Source: Oscillospiraceae bacterium
GTDB lineage: Bacteria; Bacillota; Clostridia; Oscillospirales; Oscillospiraceae
Direction: 5' to 3'
DNA: 13,363 nt
NCBI GenBank assembly: GCA_020025615.1
Contig: JAHHRT010000035.1
Coordinates: 1 to 13,363, forward strand
Positions 1 through 6,685 of this stretch are shown in pieces; position 1 is the stretch's first letter; every line of letters begins with the position of its first letter. Under the pieces are notes generated by a model, which saw nothing but the letters and a program-made list of their open reading frames with translations, made no database searches and was not told the DNA's origin. The translations under genes were made by a program, and so were the position numbers.

Positions 1-7
1 GAATTTG

Positions 8-16
8 TGATATGAT
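8..16 (+). promoter_or_regulatory. Probable extended -10 promoter element of tex
   Basis: TATGAT lies at 11-16 with a TG one base upstream (8-9), which gives an extended -10. The -35 would fall before the window, so only half the promoter is visible. The tex start is about 34 bp downstream and has a strong AAGGAGG ribosome binding site at 37-43. Confidence 0.5.
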
Positions 17-49
17 AGCAAACAGCAAATTTTTTGAAGGAGGATTTCA

Positions 50-2188
50 ATGGCTTCCATTGTAGAAATCCTGTCCCAGGAGCTGGGGCAGAAGCTCTCT
101 TATGTTGAAAATGTGGTATCCCTGATTGATGAGGGCAATACCATTCCCTTTATCGCCCGTTACCGTAAGGAAATGCACGGCGCCATGGACGACACCACCC
201 TGCGAAATCTGGAAACCCGGCTGACCTACCTCCGGGGTCTGGAAACCCGCCGCAGTGAAGTGAAAAAGTCCATCGAAAATCAGGGCAAGCTCACTGAGGA
301 GCTGTCCGCCGCCATCGACCAGGCCGCCACCCTCACCGAGGTGGAGGATCTGTACCGTCCCTATAAGCAGAAGCGCCGCACCCGCGGCTCTATTGCCCGG
401 GAAAAGGGTCTGGAACCTCTGGCGAAAGCCATCTATGCCCAGGACGGACAGGACCCCGCACAGCTTGCCCAGGATTATCTGGATGCAGAAAAGGGTGTGG
501 AAACGGTAGAAGATGCCCTTGCCGGTGCCAATGACATCATTGCAGAGGACCTTTCCGACGATGCCGACATCCGCAAGAGCCTGCGGGAGCTGACCATGCG
601 CCGGGGCCAGCTGGTGTGCAAGACCGACGATCCCGACACGGACACTGTCTATCGTCTCTACTATGATTTTGCCCAGCCCATCAGCCGGGTGCTGGACCAC
701 CAGATCCTCGCCATCAACCGGGGCGAAAAGGAAGGGATCCTGAAAGTCTCCGTCACCCTCCCCGGAAACCAGGGCGCCGCACTGGTCTGCCGGGCGGCTT
801 TGAAGCCCACTCAGTTCGTATCTGCCTTCGTCCGGGCCGCCGCCGAGGATGCTTACGAGCGTCTTATCTTCCCCTCTATCCAGCGGGAAGTGCGAAATGA
901 GCTCACCGATCGGGCCAGCCAGGGCGCCATCCATAACTTCGCCCTGAACCTCAAGCCTCTGCTGATGCAGCCCCCGGTCAAGGGCTTTGTCACCATGGGC
1001 CTGGACCCCGGATACCGCAACGGCTGTAAGGTCGCCGTGGTGGATGCCACCGGTAAGGTGCTGGACACCGCCGTGGTCTACCCCACCTTCAGCCAGAAGA
1101 AAAAGCAGGAGGCCATCACCATCCTCTCCGGCCTGATGAAAAAGCACGGTGTCCGTCACATTGCCATCGGCAACGGCACCGCTTCCCGGGAAACCGAGGC
1201 CATGGCTGTGGAGCTGCTGCGGGACTTCCCCGAGGCAAGCTACATGATCGTCAGCGAGGCCGGTGCTTCTGTCTACTCCGCCTCTCCCCTGGCAGCTGAG
1301 GAGTTCCCCGAATACGATGTGAATCTCCGCTCCGCTGTGTCCATTGCCCGCCGTCTCCAGGACCCTCTGGCAGAGCTGGTCAAGATTGACCCCAAGGCCA
1401 TCGGCGTGGGCCAGTATCAGCACGACTGCCCCCAGAAGGAGCTGGACGCTGCCCTGGGCGCTGTGGTGGAGGACTGCGTCAACGCTGTGGGCGTGGATGC
1501 CAACACCGCTTCCAGAAGCCTGTTGCAGCAGGTGTCCGGCCTCACCGCCGCCACCGCCAAGAACATTGTGCTCTACCGTGAGGAAAACGGCCCCTTCACC
1601 AGCCGCAGCCAGCTGAAAAAGGTTCCCAAGCTGGGACCCAAGGCATTCCAGCAGGCCGCAGGCTTCCTGCGGGTGCCCGAGAGCAAGGAAGTTCTGGACA
1701 ACACCGGCGTGCACCCCGAGTCCTACCCTGCCGCCAAGTCCCTGCTGGAGCTGCTGGGCTATGGTAAGAAGGATTCTCTCACCGACCTGCCCCAGAAGCT
1801 GGAGGCCTACGGCCTTGCAAAGGCTGCCGAAGCCTGCGGCGTGGGCGAACCCACCCTTCTGGACATTGCAAAGGAGCTGTCGAAGCCCGGTCGGGACCCC
1901 CGTGACGAGCTGCCCGCTCCCATTCTGCGCAAGGATGTTCTGGAAATGAAGGACTTGAAGCCCGGCATGGTGCTCACCGGCACCGTCCGCAACGTCATCG
2001 ACTTCGGCGTGTTCGTGGATATCGGTGTCCATCAGGACGGCCTTGTCCATATTTCTGAGGTTGCAGACCACCGTCTGCGCCATCCCAGCGAGGCCGTAAA
2101 GGTGGGCGACGTAGTAAAGGTTGTGGTTCTGAGCGTTGACGAAAAACGCCAGCGGATCTCCCTTTCCATGAAGCAGGTGAAAAATTGA
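50..2188 (+). CDS. tex: Tex, S1-domain RNA-binding transcriptional accessory protein
   Basis: The product is 712 aa, close to the usual Tex length of about 720-770 aa. The order is classic Tex: a helical N-terminal Tex_N region (start to about residue 190), a central part with a YqgF/RNase H-like domain that opens with LDPGYRNG near residues 318-325, helix-hairpin-helix segments around residues 485-560 (ending in the LKKVPKLGPKAFQQAAGFLR-type stretch), and a C-terminal S1 RNA-binding domain from about residue 640 to 709 (GTVRNVIDFGVFVDIG, then GLVHISE). Tex family members are cytoplasmic, bind nucleic acid and influence transcription and RNA turnover; their precise reaction is unsettled. The ATG is set by AAGGAGG at 37-43. 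The gene appears monocistronic, with a promoter element directly upstream and a terminator directly after the stop. Identification is by recognition of domain order and motifs; nothing is truncated. Confidence 0.96.
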   Translation: MASIVEILSQELGQKLSYVENVVSLIDEGNTIPFIARYRKEMHGAMDDTTLRNLETRLTYLRGLETRRSEVKKSIENQGKLTEELSAAIDQAATLTEVEDLYRPYKQKRRTRGSIAREKGLEPLAKAIYAQDGQDPAQLAQDYLDAEKGVETVEDALAGANDIIAEDLSDDADIRKSLRELTMRRGQLVCKTDDPDTDTVYRLYYDFAQPISRVLDHQILAINRGEKEGILKVSVTLPGNQGAALVCRAALKPTQFVSAFVRAAAEDAYERLIFPSIQREVRNELTDRASQGAIHNFALNLKPLLMQPPVKGFVTMGLDPGYRNGCKVAVVDATGKVLDTAVVYPTFSQKKKQEAITILSGLMKKHGVRHIAIGNGTASRETEAMAVELLRDFPEASYMIVSEAGASVYSASPLAAEEFPEYDVNLRSAVSIARRLQDPLAELVKIDPKAIGVGQYQHDCPQKELDAALGAVVEDCVNAVGVDANTASRSLLQQVSGLTAATAKNIVLYREENGPFTSRSQLKKVPKLGPKAFQQAAGFLRVPESKEVLDNTGVHPESYPAAKSLLELLGYGKKDSLTDLPQKLEAYGLAKAAEACGVGEPTLLDIAKELSKPGRDPRDELPAPILRKDVLEMKDLKPGMVLTGTVRNVIDFGVFVDIGVHQDGLVHISEVADHRLRHPSEAVKVGDVVKVVVLSVDEKRQRISLSMKQVKN

Positions 2189-2194
2189 TTTTTT

Positions 2195-2227
2195 GGCGCA
2201 TCCATTTCGGTGGATGCGCCGATTTTC
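2195..2227 (+). terminator. Rho-independent terminator after tex
   Basis: GGCGCATCCA (2195-2204) pairs perfectly with TGGATGCGCC (2211-2220) around a six-base loop, followed by GATTTTCT. A T-run (2189-2194) also precedes the stem, so the complementary strand has an A-run there. The element starts seven bases after the tex stop codon. Confidence 0.85.
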
Positions 2228-2282
2228 TATGGTTTTCCCCTATTTTCACCAGAGTTCTCATTTTGTAACAGTTCCGCAACTC

Positions 2283-2311
2283 TTGACATTTTTCGTAATT
2301 TACCGTATAAT
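2283..2311 (+). promoter_or_regulatory. Perfect consensus sigma-A promoter for the LRR gene
   Basis: TTGACA at 2283-2288 and TATAAT at 2306-2311 are separated by exactly 17 bp. Both hexamers match the housekeeping consensus at all six positions. The predicted start is near 2318, leaving a leader of about 27 nt that includes a GGAG ribosome binding site at 2333-2336. Confidence 0.9.
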
Positions 2312-2344
2312 TCAGAATGATATCCACAGAATGGAGCTAGAATT

Positions 2345-4057
2345 ATGAAGAAAATCATGCGTATCCTCCTGTCAATCCTGCTGGTGGCCCTGATTGTCGG
2401 CAGCATTGGCTGGTACCTATTTGTTTACGACCGAAACTTCACCCGGGATATGCTCTTGCAGCAGGCCCGGTTCCACGATCTCCACGGCAACTCCCGGATG
2501 TCCTCCTGGTTCTATGACATGGCCTACAGCTATTCCGGCAAGGATGAAAACGTAGCCATCGAGCTGGCGAATCAGTATAAGCGCTCCGGGAACTACACCA
2601 AGGCGGAAGTCACCCTTTCCAGTGCCATTAAGCAGGGCGGCACCGTAGAGCTCTACACCGCTCTCAGCCGGGTCTATGCCGAGCAGAACAAGCTGATGGA
2701 CTCCGTGGCCCTCCTCAACAAGGTGCCGGACCCCGAGCTGAAAGCCCAGCTGGATGCTCTGCGTCCCAAGGCCCCTCAGCCCGACCGTGCCGCCGGATTC
2801 TATTCTCAGTACGTCGATGTAACCCTCAGCGCTGAGGGAACCATCTACTACACCCTGGACGGTCAGTTCCCCTCCACCGATACAGCCCCGTATACCGATC
2901 CCATTCCTCTGAATGAAGGCGAAACCATCATCCGGGCTGTCAGCGTGGATCAGAACGGTCTGGTCAGTGAGGAAGCCAAGCTCAGCTACACCGTGGGCGG
3001 TGTCATTGAAGAAGTGACACTCAGCGATCCCAGCATGGATGCCGAGGTTCGGAAGCTGCTGGGCAAGGATGCCGACGATGTTCTCTACACCAACGACCTG
3101 TGGCAGATCAAGGATTTCACCGTGCCCGAAGGCACCCAGAATCTTTCCGACCTTGCCAAGATCCCCTATATCAACAACCTCACCATTCAGGGCTATACCC
3201 TCTCGGATTTGTCCTTCCTCACCGGCTTCACCACCCTGCAGTCCCTGGACCTCACCGGATGCCGTCTGACCCCCGAAAGCCTGGAAGTGCTGGCTGGACT
3301 GCCTGCTCTGAGGCAGCTGAATCTGGCAGAAACCGGCCTTTCCACCATTGCCGGACTGGAAAATGTGCAGAACCTCACCGTTCTGAACCTGCGCAACAAC
3401 ACCATTCGGAATCTGGAACCCCTGAGCCACATGGTAACGCTCCAGGAGCTGAACCTCACCCACAACGCCCTCACCGACCTTTCCGCCCTGACGCCCCTGA
3501 CGGAGCTGCAGAAGCTGGATGTTTCCTTCAACTCCCTGACTTCTCTGGCCCCTCTGGCAAACTGCCCCAAGCTCACTTGGCTGGATGCAGGCAACAACCA
3601 GCTGGAAAGCCTGTCCGGCGTGGAGGGTCTGTCCCTGCTCACCTACCTGGGCGCAGACTTCAATAAGCTCACCGACATTTCTCTGCTGGCCGGCAATACC
3701 GCGCTGGAGACCTTGAAGGTTGCAAACAACGAGATTTCCGATTTGTCCGCTCTGGGCAATCTGGTGAAGCTGGACAGCCTCTACTTCTCTCACAACGCAG
3801 TCACCGACCTGCCCAAATGGCCCGACGGCAGCGCACTGCGGATTATCGACGGTTCCAACAACCAGATTACCAGCATTGAGAATCTGCGCAACATGACTGA
3901 GCTTTCCAACATATATCTCGACTACAACGAGATTACCTCCATTGAGCCCATTACCGGGTGCTATCATCTGGTGCTGGTGAATGTCTACGGAAACGACATT
4001 GACGATGTATCCGCACTCACCAAGCAGGACATTATCGTAAACTACGACCCCACCTAA
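2345..4057 (+). CDS. Membrane-anchored leucine-rich-repeat protein with CHB_HEX_C-type domain
   Basis: The product is 570 aa. Residues 7-27 form one hydrophobic segment after basic residues, with no lipobox cysteine, so it is probably a signal anchor with the rest outside the membrane. Residues about 45-135 are helical and repeat-like, resembling TPRs (paired motifs such as ALSRVYAEQNKLMDSVALL). Residues about 152-216 resemble the chitobiase/beta-hexosaminidase C-terminal domain: GTIYYTLDGQFPSTDTAPYT, then IIRAVSVDQNG. From about residue 265 to the end run roughly a dozen 21-23-residue leucine-rich repeats of the internalin-like kind (LxxLxxLNLxxNxIxxLxPL). Such LRRs are protein- or glycan-binding surfaces, so an adhesion or envelope role is inferred. 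No LPxTG or other sorting signal is visible. It stands alone between two terminators and has a very strong promoter. No specific function can be assigned. Confidence 0.88.
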   Translation: MKKIMRILLSILLVALIVGSIGWYLFVYDRNFTRDMLLQQARFHDLHGNSRMSSWFYDMAYSYSGKDENVAIELANQYKRSGNYTKAEVTLSSAIKQGGTVELYTALSRVYAEQNKLMDSVALLNKVPDPELKAQLDALRPKAPQPDRAAGFYSQYVDVTLSAEGTIYYTLDGQFPSTDTAPYTDPIPLNEGETIIRAVSVDQNGLVSEEAKLSYTVGGVIEEVTLSDPSMDAEVRKLLGKDADDVLYTNDLWQIKDFTVPEGTQNLSDLAKIPYINNLTIQGYTLSDLSFLTGFTTLQSLDLTGCRLTPESLEVLAGLPALRQLNLAETGLSTIAGLENVQNLTVLNLRNNTIRNLEPLSHMVTLQELNLTHNALTDLSALTPLTELQKLDVSFNSLTSLAPLANCPKLTWLDAGNNQLESLSGVEGLSLLTYLGADFNKLTDISLLAGNTALETLKVANNEISDLSALGNLVKLDSLYFSHNAVTDLPKWPDGSALRIIDGSNNQITSIENLRNMTELSNIYLDYNEITSIEPITGCYHLVLVNVYGNDIDDVSALTKQDIIVNYDPT

Positions 4058-4070
4058 CAGTTTTCTGAAA

Positions 4071-4097
4071 ATCCGCCCGGCTCGGGCGGATTTTTTT
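4071..4097 (+). terminator. Rho-independent terminator after the LRR gene
   Basis: ATCCGCCCG (4071-4079) pairs with CGGGCGGAT (4083-4091) around a tight loop and runs into TTTTTTT. It begins 14 bases after the stop codon. Confidence 0.95.
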
Positions 4098-4184
4098 AGG
4101 CCGCCGACCCTGCGCAATTCTTTTCTGCGGGGGCCGGGCGATTTTCCCCATTGGCAGACCTGCAAGATTTTACCAAATTCCAGA
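4098..4184. other. Gene-free spacer upstream of the GTPase promoter
   Basis: This is the first part of the 328-bp gene-free interval between 4057 and 4386. No ORF with a ribosome binding site is seen on either strand. The rest of the interval holds the terminator above and the palindrome, promoter and leader listed next. Confidence 0.5.
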
Positions 4185-4200
4185 GAAATCTATAGATTTC
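4185..4200. promoter_or_regulatory. 16-bp perfect palindrome, candidate operator
   Basis: GAAATCTATAGATTTC is its own reverse complement across all 16 bases. It covers the position expected for the -35 element (about 4193-4198) of the extended -10 promoter at 4213-4221. A dimeric regulator bound here would occlude or replace the -35. The sequence does not obviously match the Fur, Zur, MntR/DtxR, NikR or CodY consensus sequences that I know, so the regulator is unassigned. Confidence 0.6.
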
Positions 4201-4212
4201 CCTGCCCGGTTG

Positions 4213-4221
4213 TGGTATACT
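4213..4221 (+). promoter_or_regulatory. Extended -10 promoter of the GTPase module
   Basis: TGGTATACT at 4213-4221 is an extended -10 (TGn followed by TATACT). The -35 position at 17-bp spacing reads TAGATT, a poor match, and lies inside the palindrome. Transcription would begin near 4228. Confidence 0.65.
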
Positions 4222-4228
4222 AACTGAA

Positions 4229-4376
4229 GGTCTCCGCCGACTGGCTTTTAACAAGGCATAAGTCCCCGGCTTCGGTGGAAGCCTAAGGAAATTCCCCAAA
4301 GGCTGATATTTCCTTGAACTTCTGTAAGACCATGGCAGCATAGCTGCCGATCCTAAATAGAACCAATGAGAAAGGA
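4229..4376 (+). promoter_or_regulatory. Candidate structured 5' leader (riboswitch-like) of the G3E GTPase operon
   Basis: The leader of about 158 nt can form a closing stem, GGTCT (4229-4233) with AGACC (4327-4331), that encloses three hairpins. These are 4244-4248/4253-4257, GGCTTC (4268-4273) with GAAGCC (4278-4283) around GGTG, and AAGGAAAT (4285-4292) with ATTTCCTT (4308-4315). A further hairpin, GGCAGC/GCTGCC (4334-4348), lies outside. The TCCTT at 4311-4315 can alternatively pair with the AAGGA ribosome binding site (4372-4376), so folding could control translation. I do not recognise an Rfam family. Pairing was done by eye and no conservation was tested, so a function is inference. 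Confidence 0.4.
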
Positions 4377-4385
4377 CAATGTGTT

Positions 4386-5579
4386 ATGACAAAGATTGAC
4401 ATCTACTCCGGCTTCCTGGGAGCCGGTAAGACCACCCTCATTAAGAAACTGGTCAGCGAGGCCTACAAGGGCCAGAAGCTGGTAATCATCGAGAATGAAT
4501 TCGGCGAAATCGGCATCGACGGCGGCTTCCTCCAGGACTCCGGCATCGAGATCCGGGAGATGAACTCCGGCTGCATCTGCTGCAGCCTGGTGGGCGACTT
4601 CGGCAAGGCCCTCACCCAGGTCATTCACGACTATGCCCCCGACCGGATTATCATTGAGCCCTCCGGCGTCGGCAAGCTCTCCGATGTCATCGGCGCTGTG
4701 AAGAAGGTCACCAATGATGACGTGGTTCTGGGCTACACCGTGGCTGTGGTTGACGCAGGCAAGGTGAAGGTCTATATGAAGAACTTCGGTGAATTCTACA
4801 ACAACCAGGTGGAGACCGCTTCCACCATCATTCTCTCCCGCACCGACGCCATTCCCCAGGCAAAGCTGGATACCGCCGTTGCCATGCTGAGAGAGCACAA
4901 CGAGAAGGCAACCATCGTCACCACGCCCTGGAACGACCTCACCGGTGAGCAGATCACCAGCGCTATGGAAGGCAGCAGCAGCCTGGCTGCAGAACTGGCT
5001 CAGATGGCTCAGGAGGAGCACCACCATCATCATGACCATGATGAGGAATGCACCTGCGGCTGCCACGACCACGACCATGAGCACGAGCATGAGCATCATC
5101 ATCACGACCACGACGAGGAGTGCACCTGCGGCTGCCATGACCACGACCATGAGCACGAGCATCATCATCACGATCACGACGAGGAGTGCTCCTGCGGCTG
5201 CCATGACCACGACCATGAGCATGAGCACGAGCATCATCATCACGACCACGACGAGGAGTGCTCCTGCGGCTGCCATGACCACGACCATCATCACCATCAT
5301 CACGCCGACGAGGTCTTCACCTCTTGGGGCGTAGAGACCGCTAAGAAGTTTACCAAGGAGGCTGTGCAGACTGCCCTCCATGAGCTGGACTCCGAGAAGT
5401 ACGGTCTGGTTCTCCGGGCTAAGGGCATCCTGCCTGCCGCTGACGGCAGCTGGATCCACTTTGACTTCGTTCCCGGCGAAGGCAACATCCGCACCGGCAG
5501 TGCGGATATCACCGGCAAGCTCTGCGTCATCGGCTCCAAGCTGGACGAGCAGGGTCTCGCTGCACTGTTTGGAGTGTAA
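4386..5579 (+). CDS. COG0523/CobW-family G3E GTPase with tandem His/Cys metal-binding repeats
   Basis: The product is 397 aa. The N-terminal G3E GTPase domain has Walker A GFLGAGKTT (residues 9-17), the metal-binding CxCC motif as CICC (63-66), EPSG (91-94), VVDAG (121-125) and SRTD (151-154) in the NKxD position. A 95-residue insert (212-306) carries four tandem units with about 42 His and 12 Cys, each containing CTCGCH or CSCGCH. A CobW C-terminal-like domain follows (about 308-397). COG0523 proteins use GTP hydrolysis to insert or allocate metals such as zinc, cobalt or nickel in the cytoplasm. The repeat probably stores or hands over metal. The ribosome binding site is AAAGGA at 4371-4376, nine bases before the ATG. 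It forms an operon with the next gene, three bases downstream. The specific metal and client protein are unknown. Confidence 0.93.
   Translation: MTKIDIYSGFLGAGKTTLIKKLVSEAYKGQKLVIIENEFGEIGIDGGFLQDSGIEIREMNSGCICCSLVGDFGKALTQVIHDYAPDRIIIEPSGVGKLSDVIGAVKKVTNDDVVLGYTVAVVDAGKVKVYMKNFGEFYNNQVETASTIILSRTDAIPQAKLDTAVAMLREHNEKATIVTTPWNDLTGEQITSAMEGSSSLAAELAQMAQEEHHHHHDHDEECTCGCHDHDHEHEHEHHHHDHDEECTCGCHDHDHEHEHHHHDHDEECSCGCHDHDHEHEHEHHHHDHDEECSCGCHDHDHHHHHHADEVFTSWGVETAKKFTKEAVQTALHELDSEKYGLVLRAKGILPAADGSWIHFDFVPGEGNIRTGSADITGKLCVIGSKLDEQGLAALFGV
5022..5303 (+). repeat. Four in-frame tandem repeats encoding the His/CxCxC metal-binding insert
   Basis: The units are 5022-5093 (72 bp), 5094-5159 (66 bp), 5160-5231 (72 bp) and 5232-5303 (72 bp). 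Each encodes HHHHDHDEEC, then T or S, then CGCHDHDH, then a variable His-Glu tail. Unit 2 lacks one His-Glu pair, and the last unit ends in six His. Near-identical codons between units point to recent expansion by slippage or unequal recombination. Confidence 0.95.
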
Positions 5580-5582
5580 TTT

Positions 5583-6527
5583 ATGGAGCAGATTCCTGTA
5601 TATTCCTTTACCGGCTTCCTGGATTCCGGCAAGACCAAGTTCATTCAGGAGACTCTGGAGGACCCCCGGTTCAACGCCGGCGAGCGTACCTTGCTTCTGG
5701 TTTTTGAAGAGGGCGAAGAGGAATTCGACCTCTCCAAGTACCCCCACAAGAACGTGTATCCCGAGTACCTGGACGCTGAGACCGTCACCCCCGACCAGCT
5801 GGACGCCCTGCAAAAGAAGTACAAGGCCGAACGCGTGGTGGTCGAGCTCAACGGTATGCAGCAGGTGGGCGACGTGTACCAGCGGTTCCCCGAATACTGG
5901 GGCATTGCCCAGGAGGTCATGTTCGCCGACTCCACCACCTTCCTCACCTACAACGCCAATATGCGCAACCTGGTAATGGACAAGCTCATTGGCGCAGAGC
6001 TGGTGGTATTCAACCGCATGACCCCCGGTCAGGATGTGATGCCTCTGCATAAGATTGCCAGAGCCGCCAATCGGAACATCGACATTCTCTATGACTATAC
6101 CGACGGCACCACCTCTTATGACACCATTGAAGATCCCCTGCCCTTTGACATCAACGCCCCCATCATCGAAATCAAGGATGAGGACTTCGCGCTGTGGTAC
6201 CGGGATGTGTCCGAGGACCCCAAGAAGTACGAGGGCAAGACCGTCCGCTTCAAGGGTCAGGTGGCCATGCTCCGCCGGAACAAGAACGATATGTTCGCTC
6301 CGGGCCGGTTCGTTATGACCTGCTGTGAGGCCGACATTGAATTCTGCGGAATTCCCTGCCGTTACGAAAATCCCAAGTCCCTCACACCCCGGTCCTGGGT
6401 CATGGTGACTGCCAAGGTCAGTGCCGAAACCCACGCCCTCTATCAGGGCGATGTAGGCCCCATCCTCACCGCCATTTCCGTGGAAAAGGATGTTCCCGCT
6501 GCCCAGCCGGACGTGGCCTCTTTCTAA
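5583..6527 (+). CDS. P-loop G3E-like protein fused to a DUF1980/TIGR03943-like C-terminal domain
   Basis: The product is 314 aa. The N-terminus has a P-loop, GFLDSGKT (residues 11-18), placed as in CobW-type GTPases, but the CxCC metal motif is absent (LLVFEEGEEEFD occupies that region). VELNG (87-91) replaces EPSG, and FNRMT (143-147) lies where NKxD would be. Residues about 200-303 form a beta-rich, OB-like domain with KGQV and the signature GRFVMTCCEADIEFCG (241-256), which resembles the C-terminus of the DUF1980/TIGR03943 (YcgQ-type) family, a family usually found beside a YcgR-type permease. No permease is present here. Translation is probably coupled to the preceding GTPase: the gap is three bases and GGAG at 5571-5574 serves as ribosome binding site. 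A partner role in metal delivery is inferred. Whether it still hydrolyses GTP is unclear. Confidence 0.85.
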   Translation: MEQIPVYSFTGFLDSGKTKFIQETLEDPRFNAGERTLLLVFEEGEEEFDLSKYPHKNVYPEYLDAETVTPDQLDALQKKYKAERVVVELNGMQQVGDVYQRFPEYWGIAQEVMFADSTTFLTYNANMRNLVMDKLIGAELVVFNRMTPGQDVMPLHKIARAANRNIDILYDYTDGTTSYDTIEDPLPFDINAPIIEIKDEDFALWYRDVSEDPKKYEGKTVRFKGQVAMLRRNKNDMFAPGRFVMTCCEADIEFCGIPCRYENPKSLTPRSWVMVTAKVSAETHALYQGDVGPILTAISVEKDVPAAQPDVASF

Positions 6528-6535
6528 AATAGTTC

Positions 6536-6565
6536 TTTGGGGTGCTGCCAATGCAGCACCCCAAA
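6536..6565 (+). terminator. Strong hairpin after the GTPase operon, terminator-like
   Basis: TTTGGGGTGCTGC (6536-6548) pairs with GCAGCACCCCAAA (6553-6565) around CAAT, a perfect 13-bp stem starting nine bases after the stop. The following bases (ATACTGTCTCTTT) are only moderately T-rich, so its efficiency is uncertain. Confidence 0.65.
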
Positions 6566-6578
6566 ATACTGTCTCTTT

Positions 6579-6618
6579 CAAAATTTCTGGTGCAAGGCCG
6601 GAAATTTTGTGCTATACT
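6579..6618 (+). promoter_or_regulatory. Extended -10 promoter and inverted repeat upstream of rarA
   Basis: TGCTATACT at 6610-6618 is an extended -10, and the -35 position (6590-6595, GTGCAA) is weak. CAAAATTTC (6579-6587) and GAAATTTTG (6601-6609) are perfect 9-bp inverted arms separated by 13 bp. They flank the -35 position and abut the -10, a layout that could be an operator. The rarA ribosome binding site is GGAGGT at 6675-6680. Confidence 0.5.
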
Positions 6619-6685
6619 GGAGGAAAATCCGGGACAATTGCCATGATTCAGCCGGATTGTCCTATTTTCGGGCAGGAGGTAGACT

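Noticed and set aside
47..2083. A 678-aa open frame antisense to tex
   Set aside because: It is a shadow of the high-GC codon pattern of tex; it lacks domain likeness, and the real gene on the other strand has full family motifs.
4222..4250. Minus-strand resemblance to a B12 box (AAGCCAG, then GGAGACC)
   Set aside because: Several extra bases interrupt the box, the other cobalamin riboswitch elements are absent, and no gene follows on that strand.
4229..4331. 6S RNA-like segment (AGTCCCC, then GAAGCC, recalls the E. coli 6S central bubble)
   Set aside because: The enclosed element is only about 100 nt and the arm between the two motifs is a tiny hairpin, unlike the long terminal stem of 6S RNA. 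An Infernal search would settle it.
5022..5303. Short tandem repeats that might suggest a CRISPR or VNTR array
   Set aside because: There are no unique spacers, and all units stay in frame and encode a coherent metal-binding insert.
4353..6581. A 742-aa open frame antisense to both GTPase genes, with Val/Met-rich repeats
   Set aside because: The repeats are the reverse complement of the His-rich codons. Low-complexity translation and a better-supported plus strand make it spurious.
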